From: Promethearchaeota archaeon
GTDB taxonomy: Archaea; Asgardarchaeota; Lokiarchaeia; Sigynarchaeales; MK-D1
Direction of reading: 5' to 3'
Assembly (NCBI GenBank): GCA_016839385.1
Contig: JAEOUK010000544.1
Coordinates: forward strand, 1-9,621
Length of the DNA: 9,621 nucleotides
Shown here in pieces: positions 1 to 5,640 of the stretch. The notes beneath the pieces are model-generated. The model saw only the letters and a list, made by a program, of their open reading frames with translations. It did not search any database and was not told the DNA's origin. The translations under genes were made by a program, and so were the position numbers. The stretch's first letter is position 1; the number at the start of each line of letters is the position of its first letter.

Positions 1-954
1 AGTGTTCCAAATCGATGGTTTGTAGGGTTCAGGATTTTCTTTAAGTATATGAGCGACTGCTTGTTTAGCTTGTTCCATACATGCTGGAATGATTCCCCAA
101 ATTTTATCTTCAAATTGGATACAATCACCTACTGCATACACATCTGGATTTGAGGTTTGCATATATTCGTTTACAATTATTCCCTTTTGAGTTTTCAAAC
201 CGCAATCTTGTGCAAGTTGTGTGTTTGGAATTATTCCAAGTTGTTGGAGAATCATATCGGTTTTTATTGTTTTTCCACTTTGCGATATAATTCCCTCGAC
301 CTTCTGGTCTCCTATGATATTCTCGACTGACTCTCCTATAATGAACTGTAACCCTTGAGATTCAAGGTATGTTTGTAGTATTTTAGATGTCTCATTGTCA
401 AGTTGACGAGGTAATAAATAAGGTGCTATTTCGCAAATTTTCACTTCAGGTACCAATTTCCTTAAGTGAAATCCAAGTTCTATGCCAAGTAAACCTCCCC
501 CAATAATGAAAGCTCTTTCGACTAAATTATCTTTTATGTATTGTTTGATTTCTTGTGCATCTGCTATAGTACGTAAAGCAAAATTCCCTTTTAAATCAGG
601 ATTTGCATTATTAAAACCAAGTTTTCGTGCAGAACTCCCAGTAGCTAATACTAATTTGTCATAGGGAAAAGGCTTGGATTTTGCAGGATAAATTAGCTTA
701 TCTTCAATATTTATCTTTGTAATTGCAGTATTAGTGAATATATTTATTGAATTTTCAGAATACCAATTCTCATTTCGAACATATAATTCATCTATTTCTC
801 GTTCTCCAGCAATAAAATGTGGTAGAAAAATACGAGAATAATATGGATGAGGTTCCTGGGAAAACATTATGATTTCCATATCATTGTTTTTCCTACGCAA
901 CCCTTCTACAACTGTTTGACCTGCAACTCCATTCCCTATTATAATAATTCTCAT
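1..954 (-). CDS. NAD(P)H:rubredoxin oxidoreductase-like flavoprotein, partial (3' end off the left edge)
   Basis: The first 318 codons are visible, open to the window edge, starting at ATG (complement of 952-954). It belongs to the FAD-dependent pyridine nucleotide-disulfide oxidoreductase superfamily. The N-terminus has an FAD Rossmann motif, MRIIIIGNGVAG (G7, G9, G12), then a YSRIFLPHFIAG stretch typical of NROR/nitrite-reductase-large-subunit-type flavoproteins, and an LVLATGSSA segment. A second Rossmann motif, IIGGGLLGIELG, lies near residue 150 and should bind NAD(P)H. The FAD-closing motif VYAVGDC lies near residue 275. No redox CxxC pair is seen, so a thioredoxin-reductase-like role is unlikely. 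Full family members are about 380-400 residues, so roughly the last fifth is missing. It is divergent from the flavodiiron gene, and in known systems such enzymes pass electrons from NAD(P)H to rubredoxin for flavodiiron proteins. The superfamily is confident; the rubredoxin partner is inferred from context. Confidence 0.82.
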   Translation of the reverse strand, partial: MRIIIIGNGVAGQTVVEGLRRKNNDMEIIMFSQEPHPYYSRIFLPHFIAGEREIDELYVRNENWYSENSINIFTNTAITKINIEDKLIYPAKSKPFPYDKLVLATGSSARKLGFNNANPDLKGNFALRTIADAQEIKQYIKDNLVERAFIIGGGLLGIELGFHLRKLVPEVKICEIAPYLLPRQLDNETSKILQTYLESQGLQFIIGESVENIIGDQKVEGIISQSGKTIKTDMILQQLGIIPNTQLAQDCGLKTQKGIIVNEYMQTSNPDVYAVGDCIQFEDKIWGIIPACMEQAKQAVAHILKENPEPYKPSIWNT

Positions 955-995
955 GAATATTCAACCTAATGATGAACGATTTTTGGACGTTCTCG

Positions 996-1031
996 CTTAT
1001 TTTCATAAGTACACAAATTTTTAAGCTTATG
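996..1031. promoter_or_regulatory. Candidate operator half-sites between NROR-like gene and fprA
   Basis: The 137-base divergent intergenic region holds a perfect dyad, CTTAT-TTTC-ATAAG, at 996-1009. A third half-site, CTTATG at 1026-1031, overlaps the 8-base palindrome TAAGCTTA (1022-1029). CATAAG at 1004-1009 is an exact inverted match to CTTATG at 1026-1031. Such half-sites between two genes of one pathway could bind a shared regulator. The sequence is AT-rich, so chance is a real alternative. Confidence 0.28.
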
Positions 1032-1050
1032 TACGCAAGTGCTAATCAAA

Positions 1051-1064
1051 GCAATTTTATTAAA
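1051..1064 (+). promoter_or_regulatory. Possible TATA box of fprA
   Basis: The T/A-rich element ATTTTATTAAAA is centred about 34 bases before the fprA ATG. That spacing would give a leaderless or very short-leader transcript, in line with the lack of a Shine-Dalgarno before 1092. The same spacing is seen before the rubrerythrin gene. Confidence 0.35.
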
Positions 1065-1091
1065 ATTTAGATTATAATAAGTTGAATCAAA

Positions 1092-2327
1092 ATGGCACAA
1101 GTTATAGCAGACGGTGTGTTTTATACCGGTGTAAATGATTATACTTCAGATCTTTTTGAAGGTATTTGGCCTATTCCCAATGGTGTTAGTATTAACTCAT
1201 ATATCGTGAAGGGAGAGAAAACTGCACTTATAGATATTGTAAAATCTACTGGAGGAGGTAGTTCACAAAGCTTATTCTCATCCTTGAAAACAATCAATTT
1301 GGAACCAAAAGACATCGATTACATTATTTTAAATCATTTAGAACCTGATCATACTGGATATCTTCCCATGCTGGCAAGATTTTGTCCTAATGCAGAGATA
1401 GTTACAAGTAAGAAAGGAGTACCTTTAGTGGAAGCTTTCTATCATATTTCTGACAATGTTAAAGCAGTAGGAGATGGAGATGTCTTAGATTTAGGAAATG
1501 GGAAAAAATTGCATTTTTTTGATGTTCCCAACGTACACTGGCCTGAAACGATGGCTACATTCGAGGAATCGACAGGAGTTTTGTTCAGTTGTGACGCATT
1601 CGGATCTTTTGGAGCTTTAAAGGGCACTATTTTCGCAGATGAGATACCAGAAGAAGATAAAGAGTTTTTTGAACAGGAAACACTTCGATACTATGCAAAT
1701 ATTGTTGCTGCGTTTTCTACATTTGTTTTGAAAGCGATCAATAAATTAGAACCCTTATTAAACAAAATTAAAATTATTGCCCCTTCACATGGATTAATTT
1801 GGAGAAATCCGTTGGAAATTATTCAGCGATATCAATGTTATGCGCATTACGCGGATGAATATGGAGAACCAGAGATCACAGTCATCTGGGGTTCGATGTA
1901 CTCTAATACTGAAGTAATGCTCAGAGCGATTCTTAGAGGAATTGCAAAAGAAGGTGTAAAAGTAACGATTTACAAGGTACCTGAAACTCATGTATCTACG
2001 ATTTTAGCAACTGCTTGGAAATCTGCCGGTCTTGTTATCGGAATGCCTACATATGAGTATTCCGTTTTTCCACCCATGGCTTATGTTTTAGATCTTATGA
2101 AATTGAAACGATTCAAACATAAAAGAGTAATGCGATTTGGATCATATGGATGGGTAGGAGGTGCACAAAAAGGATTTGAAGAGAGAATCAAGAATCTTAA
2201 TTGGGATGTTACCTCTGTTGTAGAATTTCAAGGCGGTGCTACAAATGAGGACCTCAAAAATGCTGAAGAAAAAGCTGCAGAATTTGCACGCCAAATAAAA
2301 GAAATTCCCAAAAAGCTAAAATGTTAG
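1092..2327 (+). CDS. fprA: Flavodiiron protein (A-type flavoprotein, O2/NO reductase)
   Basis: This 411-residue protein is a complete class A flavodiiron protein: an N-terminal metallo-beta-lactamase-like diiron domain (about 1-250) and a C-terminal FMN-binding flavodoxin domain (about 255-405). All expected diiron ligands are visible: H82-x-E84-x-D86-H87 in NHLEPDHTG, H149, D168 in SCDAFG, and H233 in PSHGLIWR. The flavodoxin part has the FMN phosphate loop WGSMYSNTE, then GMPTYEYSVFPP and FGSYGWVGGA. There is no C-terminal rubredoxin or flavin reductase extension, so electrons must come from a separate donor: rubredoxin, or F420H2 as in methanogen FprA. The partial flavoprotein upstream (divergent) and the small rubredoxin at 5350-5475 are the obvious local donors. 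It acts in the cytoplasm, reducing O2 to water or NO to N2O; the substrate preference cannot be read from sequence. The ATG start has no Shine-Dalgarno. It ends 10 bases from the converging FKBP gene. Confidence 0.95.
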   Translation: MAQVIADGVFYTGVNDYTSDLFEGIWPIPNGVSINSYIVKGEKTALIDIVKSTGGGSSQSLFSSLKTINLEPKDIDYIILNHLEPDHTGYLPMLARFCPNAEIVTSKKGVPLVEAFYHISDNVKAVGDGDVLDLGNGKKLHFFDVPNVHWPETMATFEESTGVLFSCDAFGSFGALKGTIFADEIPEEDKEFFEQETLRYYANIVAAFSTFVLKAINKLEPLLNKIKIIAPSHGLIWRNPLEIIQRYQCYAHYADEYGEPEITVIWGSMYSNTEVMLRAILRGIAKEGVKVTIYKVPETHVSTILATAWKSAGLVIGMPTYEYSVFPPMAYVLDLMKLKRFKHKRVMRFGSYGWVGGAQKGFEERIKNLNWDVTSVVEFQGGATNEDLKNAEEKAAEFARQIKEIPKKLKC

Positions 2328-2345
2328 GGTTTTTTCCCTATTTTT
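2325..2345. terminator. Bidirectional inverted repeat carrying both stop codons
   Basis: A perfect 5-bp stem, TAGGG (2325-2329) and CCCTA (2336-2340), encloses a T6 loop and is followed by TTTTT. The left arm includes the fprA stop TAG; the right arm is the complement of the FKBP stop TAG. The T-runs suit archaeal U-tract termination on the plus strand. The hairpin itself is weak, so its contribution is uncertain. Confidence 0.4.
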
Positions 2346-2775
2346 CTATTATATCTTCAATTTTCATCCAAAAATTCAAAACTCTTCCTGCTAATGGATG
2401 ATTGAAATCAATAATTACCGAATCTTCCCCAACTTCAATGATTTCTCCAGGAATTTGATGGGTGTGATCTCCATGTTGGTGTTCAAATAATAAAGTCATA
2501 CCTTCTTCGTATTCATCTAAATCCAATTCAGTTTTTTCAAATTCTTGTCGATTTTCAGGATCGACTTCTCCGTAAGCCTCCGAAGGTTGAAGTGTAATCG
2601 TGAATTCGTCACCTATTTCCTTACCTAATACTGCGTTTTCAAATCCGGGCACTACATGATGCTCTCCAACAATAAACTCAATTGGTCCATGTTCACTGGA
2701 TTCATCAAATACTTCACCATCATCAAATGTACCTCGATAATGTACTTTTACGGTATCCCCATTCTTTATTGGCAT
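2338..2775 (-). CDS. FKBP-type peptidyl-prolyl cis-trans isomerase, SlyD-like
   Basis: This 145-residue protein is a short cytoplasmic FKBP with an inserted chaperone (IF) domain, the SlyD / archaeal short-FKBP layout. The FKBP fold is split: GDTVKVHYRGTFDDGEVFDES (residues 6-26), then VVPGFENAVLGKEIGDEF (41-58). The IF insert spans about 69-120, and the C-terminal return is DFNHPLAGRVLNF (123-135), a SlyD signature. The insert has a small histidine cluster (H99, H101, H104, H106) that could bind metal, though the long His/Cys tail of E. coli SlyD is absent. It should catalyse prolyl isomerisation and assist folding. The gene has no signal peptide. It converges on fprA and is divergent from the acyl-CoA dehydrogenase; nothing links it functionally to either except position. 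Confidence 0.93.
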   Translation of the reverse strand: MPIKNGDTVKVHYRGTFDDGEVFDESSEHGPIEFIVGEHHVVPGFENAVLGKEIGDEFTITLQPSEAYGEVDPENRQEFEKTELDLDEYEEGMTLLFEHQHGDHTHQIPGEIIEVGEDSVIIDFNHPLAGRVLNFWMKIEDIIEK

Positions 2776-2859
2776 CTTACAATTACTCTTTTTATAGTCA
2801 GTGATTTTGCATTACTTTGGTTGTTTAAGAGATTTATCATTCGTAAATAAATTCGAAGT

Positions 2860-2936
2860 ATTGTGTTGCTCATTTATTATCTTTCTTTTTAAAGAATATG
2901 ACCACAAGACTTTATTGTGCTCAAGTCAATATTGTG
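2860..2936 (+). repeat. Three ATTGTG repeats upstream of the acyl-CoA dehydrogenase
   Basis: ATTGTG occurs at 2860-2865, 2914-2919 and 2931-2936 in the 184-base divergent region. The first two are followed by TTGCTC and CTC respectively, and the last two starts are 17 bases apart. They could be operator half-sites for the acyl-CoA dehydrogenase gene. With A/T-rich sequence this may be chance. No clear TATA box could be assigned to either flanking gene here. Confidence 0.2.
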
Positions 2937-2959
2937 TCAATAAATAAAAGTGTTTGAAA

Positions 2960-4300
2960 ATGATCGATTTTTCACTTACTGCAGAGCAATTAGAATTACA
3001 GAATAAAGCTCGAAAATTTGCGATTGAGGAGATAATTCCAGTTGTTAATTACTTCGATGAACAGGATGTTTCCCCCAAATATTTAATGGAGAAGGCACAT
3101 GCGGCGGGATTAAATAATTTAAGCATACCAAAGAAATATGGAGGTCAAGGGCGAGGATTGTTAGATTCTGCAATAGTAGTGGAAGAAATTGCAGCTGGAG
3201 ATCCTAGCATGGGAACCTCTATTTTCGGTAATACTCTTGGTCAGGAACCCCTGATGCTATCGAATAATGAAGCTGCTAAAGAGAAATATCTAACCGTGTG
3301 TGTAAAAAAACCAAAAATCGTTTCTTTTGCTACAAGTGAGCCAACAATGGGAAGTGATGTTGCAGGAATTCGTTGTAAAGCTGAAAAAGACGGAGACGAT
3401 TACATCCTTAACGGTACAAAATATTGGATTACTAATGCAGGATTAGCGGATTATGCTAGTATTTTTGCAACTGTGGATCCTAAGTCTAGACACAAGGGAA
3501 TTTGCGCTTTTTTTGTGGAAATGGATTGGGACGGTATAAAGGTTGGAAAACATATTCCGAAACTAGGTCAACGACCATCTATGACAAATGCTATTAAATT
3601 CGAAAATGTACGTGTCCCCGCAGATAATGTTCTAGCACAGCCGGGAGAGGGATTTTTGTTAGGAATGAGAACATTTTCGCAAACTAGACCAATAATTGGA
3701 GCATTTGCAACAGGTGCTGCACGTTCTGCATTGGAATTCACATTGGATTACGCACAGAAAAGACGAGCTTTTGGTCAGAAATTAGCAGATTTCCAAGCTA
3801 TTCAATTCAAACTTGCAGAAATGTATCAAAAAGTTGAAACTAGTCGTTTATTAGTCTGGAAATCTGCTTGGGAAGCAGATCAAGGTCAAGATAATACTTT
3901 ATCTGCATCGATTGCCAAATTTTATACAACTGAAGCAGCTCAAGAAGTTCTTAATGAGGCATTACAGATCTTTGGTGGTTATGGTTACACAAAATTTTAT
4001 CCTATCGAAAAAATTCTTCGAGATATTCGAGTTTTGACAATTTATGAAGGAACGAGTGAAGTGCAACGAATGGTTGTGTATCGATATCTTTCCAAACTAG
4101 AAAAAGCAATGCCATCTTTGGAGGATCTTCCTCGATTGAAAGCTGAAAATGCAGAACAAGCATCTAGAGAAGGTATAATAAGCAAAACTGCTTGGAGATG
4201 CCGGATTTGTGGATATGTGCATTATAGTGAAGAGCCCCCAGAGGAATGTCCCTATTGTTTCTTCCCAAAAACCGCTTTCAAAAAAGTATGGCCTAAATAA
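2960..4300 (+). CDS. Acyl-CoA dehydrogenase with C-terminal rubredoxin-like domain
   Basis: The protein has 446 residues from the ATG at 2960 (448 from an in-frame TTG at 2954; MIDFSLTAEQ is the usual family N-terminus, so ATG is preferred). Residues 1 to about 385 are a complete acyl-CoA dehydrogenase: helical N-domain, beta-barrel segment with FATSEPTMGSDVAG and NGTKYWITNAG, and helical C-domain with RRAFGQKLADFQA and GGYGYTKFYP. The catalytic base is E363 in TIYEGTSEVQ. It should oxidise an acyl-CoA to the 2,3-enoyl-CoA with FAD; chain length is not readable. A linker of about 30 residues then leads to WRCRICGY and ECPYC, with C414, C417, C430 and C433 spaced as in the rubredoxin-like domain of rubrerythrin (C-x2-C-x12-C-x2-C). 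This domain may bind iron or zinc; if iron, it could accept electrons from the FAD in place of the usual electron-transfer flavoprotein. The surrounding rubredoxin-linked genes fit that inference. Confidence 0.93.
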   Translation: MIDFSLTAEQLELQNKARKFAIEEIIPVVNYFDEQDVSPKYLMEKAHAAGLNNLSIPKKYGGQGRGLLDSAIVVEEIAAGDPSMGTSIFGNTLGQEPLMLSNNEAAKEKYLTVCVKKPKIVSFATSEPTMGSDVAGIRCKAEKDGDDYILNGTKYWITNAGLADYASIFATVDPKSRHKGICAFFVEMDWDGIKVGKHIPKLGQRPSMTNAIKFENVRVPADNVLAQPGEGFLLGMRTFSQTRPIIGAFATGAARSALEFTLDYAQKRRAFGQKLADFQAIQFKLAEMYQKVETSRLLVWKSAWEADQGQDNTLSASIAKFYTTEAAQEVLNEALQIFGGYGYTKFYPIEKILRDIRVLTIYEGTSEVQRMVVYRYLSKLEKAMPSLEDLPRLKAENAEQASREGIISKTAWRCRICGYVHYSEEPPEECPYCFFPKTAFKKVWPK

Positions 4301-4315
4301 GGATTTTAAGCCTTA
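4298..4315 (+). terminator. Inverted repeat at the acyl-CoA dehydrogenase stop
   Basis: TAAGG (4298-4302, containing the TAA stop) pairs with CCTTA (4311-4315) across an 8-base loop. A pyrimidine-rich stretch with TTATTTTC and CCTTTT follows up to 4345. It resembles the stop-containing repeat at 2325-2340. The stem is only 5 bp, so it is a weak candidate. Confidence 0.3.
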
Positions 4316-4610
4316 CTTCTATCACTTATTTTCAAATTCCTTTTAAAGACACTAGAAGTTTCTTTTACAATAGAACCCGAGACGTGCCATTTTTGTGGGA
4401 AATTGTTACAAAGGCGAAATTCGTATTATTATTTAATCATTTTTAGCAAATTTTATTATCTTTGATAATTAGATACGGTCAAATAATTAAAAAAAACAAG
4501 AGTCGTATTTATGTCTATGATTTTCCATCTCAATATATAGGATACTTGAAACGTTTTCCTAGTCTTATGAATTGAGACAATACAAACCAAACAAAAAAAG
4601 GTGAACCAAA
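4301..4610. other. Noncoding stretch before the glutaredoxin-like gene
   Basis: No start-bearing gene is visible over about 310 bases. One frame is open from 4310 to 4465 without any ATG, GTG or TTG early enough to be used; it encodes an isolated TCHFCGK knuckle-like patch at 4382-4402. This may be a relic of a zinc-ribbon gene or chance. A TATA-like ATATATA at 4534-4540 could serve the gene downstream, giving a leader of about 45-50 bases that contains its Shine-Dalgarno. An A-run lies near 4490-4497. No tRNA or riboswitch fold was recognised. Confidence 0.4.
4599..4604 (+). promoter_or_regulatory. Shine-Dalgarno AGGTGA that points to a CTG start
   Basis: AGGTGA is complementary to the anti-Shine-Dalgarno end of 16S rRNA. 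It lies 6 bases before CTG at 4611 but 18 bases before the next candidate start, GTG at 4623. The same AGGTGA hexamer stands 9 bases before the ATG at 8886, so it is a signal this genome uses. Confidence 0.6.
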
Positions 4611-4901
4611 CTGAAAAAATTCGTGTTATTAACAAAACCGGGATGTCATTCTTGTGAAGGAGTTCGTACTTACTTGCATGATAAGGCAGCTAATTTCGAG
4701 GAATGGAATGTAGAATCCCAAATTATTATCGATCGCTTAATGAGAGATCCAAAATTCACCCAAAAATTTTGCGATATTGAAGAATGTTATTCATCTCTTC
4801 CTGCAATCCGAATTGCTGAAACTGGCGAATACTACTTCGGGGAGGACATCATCGATTTCAAACGTTACTATAAATTGGATAAAATATTAGAATTAGAGTA
4901 A
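4611..4901 (+). CDS. Glutaredoxin/thioredoxin-like redox protein
   Basis: The product is a small thioredoxin-fold protein with an N-terminal redox pair CHSC in LLTKPGCHSCEG (C12 and C15, CTG numbering) and a probable cis-proline in SSLPAIRI. Length is 96 residues from CTG at 4611, or 92 from GTG at 4623. CTG is preferred because AGGTGA sits 6 bases upstream and because the added residues (M)KKFV restore the first beta-strand expected before the CxxC. Residues after the CxxC form helix, strand and helix as in glutaredoxins. Two further cysteines (FCDIEEC) lie in the middle and are unusual. It probably reduces disulfides or relays thiol electrons in the cytoplasm; no partner can be named. It stands 70 bases before an unrecognised gene on the same strand. 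Confidence 0.78.
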   Translation: MKKFVLLTKPGCHSCEGVRTYLHDKAANFEEWNVESQIIIDRLMRDPKFTQKFCDIEECYSSLPAIRIAETGEYYFGEDIIDFKRYYKLDKILELE

Positions 4902-4933
4902 TTCCAACACACTTTTGCTTTTTAAATACTCTC

Positions 4934-4950
4934 TCTTTTTTATTATAAAA
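4934..4950 (+). promoter_or_regulatory. Possible TATA box of the 105-residue protein gene
   Basis: TTTTTTATTATAAAAAC is centred about 32 bases before the ATG at 4972. This matches the spacing seen upstream of rbr and fprA and suggests the gene can be transcribed apart from the glutaredoxin-like gene. The T-run could also end the transcript of the preceding gene. Confidence 0.3.
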
Positions 4951-4971
4951 ACTAAATTATAGGGAAATCTA

Positions 4972-5289
4972 ATGGTAGAAACCGCAGTAGACCTTGGTTC
5001 TTTTCTAGAAGTCTCACCAGCAATTTTACCTTCCCAAGAATTAAAACTTCCTTCTATCTTTTGTGAAGGAAAGACCATTAAATTACATAACAATAACAAG
5101 GTCAGTATTTCATTTAACGATAAAATCATTTGGATGCAAAAAAAAGAAAATCTCAATAAATTTCTTAATCGAAATTTCACACAGATCCAAAAAATTGGTA
5201 TTTTAAAAACGATTTTCCATGGAATTCATTCTCCGGAGAGAGAACAAGCAATTCGATACTTAAAATTACTTGAGCTGCCAATGAAATAA
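4972..5289 (+). CDS. Hypothetical protein, 105 residues
   Basis: I do not recognise this protein. It begins at ATG with a weak AGGG eight bases upstream. There is no signal peptide, membrane segment or metal motif; a single cysteine (FCEGKTIKL) lies near residue 31. The middle (about 33-57) alternates hydrophobic residues like a pair of beta-strands (IKLHNNNKVSISF, KIIWM). The C-terminal half is basic and helical, ending in a leucine-rich amphipathic segment (QAIRYLKLLEL). It follows the glutaredoxin-like gene by 70 bases on the same strand and converges on the small rubredoxin gene. Codon use resembles its neighbours. A small cytoplasmic protein is all that can be said. Confidence 0.6.
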   Translation: MVETAVDLGSFLEVSPAILPSQELKLPSIFCEGKTIKLHNNNKVSISFNDKIIWMQKKENLNKFLNRNFTQIQKIGILKTIFHGIHSPEREQAIRYLKLLELPMK

Positions 5290-5292
5290 AGA

Positions 5293-5327
5293 AAAAAGTT
5301 AGTTTTATAATAAAAAATGAACTTTTT
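5293..5327. terminator. Bidirectional terminator candidate between converging genes
   Basis: A perfect 8-bp inverted repeat, AAAAAGTT (5293-5300) and AACTTTTT (5320-5327), has a 19-base loop. It lies in the 60-base gap between the ends of the 105-residue gene (plus) and the rubredoxin-like gene (minus). T-runs occur on both strands. Confidence 0.42.
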
Positions 5328-5349
5328 GTTTTAAATTAGAATTCGTTGA

Positions 5350-5475
5350 TTATATTCTCTCGAAATCGTCTTTACCTGCACCGCATACTGGACATTCAAA
5401 ATCGTCTGGTAATTCTTCATATTCTTCTTCGGTTTCCCAACCGCAAACTAAACATCGCCATCTTGTAGCTGTCAT
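5350..5475 (-). CDS. Small rubredoxin-like protein, 41 residues
   Basis: This short gene, from ATG (complement of 5473-5475) to TAA, encodes 41 residues. It has two knuckles, [10 protein letters not shown] and [14 protein letters not shown], with ligands C8, C11, C28 and C31. [12 protein letters not shown] is the classic second rubredoxin knuckle. The gap between knuckles is 16 residues, against about 27-29 in ordinary rubredoxins of around 52 residues, so this is a compact form closer to rubrerythrin-type domains. It is acidic ([12 protein letters not shown]), as rubredoxins are. It probably carries single electrons from an NAD(P)H flavoprotein to flavodiiron protein and rubrerythrin, both encoded nearby. 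A TATA-like box stands 41 bases upstream. The metal could be zinc rather than iron. It is divergent from the 303-residue gene. Confidence 0.88.
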   Translation of the reverse strand: MTATRWRCLVCGWETEEEYEELPDDFECPVCGAGKDDFERI

Positions 5476-5510
5476 TTTTTTTTACCATTAAAATTGATAG
5501 CTTTAGGTTG

Positions 5511-5522
5511 ATCTATATACTA
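5511..5522 (-). promoter_or_regulatory. Probable TATA box of the rubredoxin-like gene
   Basis: Read on the minus strand, TAGTATATAGAT is centred about 41 bases before the ATG, following an A-rich stretch that could serve as BRE. This predicts a start of transcription near 5490 and a short leader of about 15 bases. No Shine-Dalgarno is present; the bases before the ATG are an A-run. Confidence 0.45.
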
Positions 5523-5640
5523 AAAAAGTTTTCTCATCCATATTGCGATACTTAGAAAGAGTTTTAGTCGTATTTCATAAGAAAACATTTATGTTTGTAA
5601 TCTTTAGAAACTGTATAACGTAAAAGTAGGTTAGTCAAGA

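Noticed and set aside
482..664. Plus-strand 60-residue open frame inside the NROR-like gene
   Set aside because: It lies fully antisense to a well-supported flavoprotein and has no recognisable content.
968..1000. TGATGA near 969 as a C box of a C/D guide RNA
   Set aside because: No matching D box (CTGA) or D'/C' arrangement was found within a suitable distance.
2954..2959. TTG at 2954 as the start of the acyl-CoA dehydrogenase
   Set aside because: It adds only Met-Lys, has no Shine-Dalgarno, and the ATG at 2960 gives the usual family N-terminus.
4893..5180. Minus-strand 95-residue open frame over the glutaredoxin end and the 105-residue gene
   Set aside because: It overlaps the plus-strand gene almost fully, is made of low-complexity hydrophobic residues, and no TATA or Shine-Dalgarno supports it.
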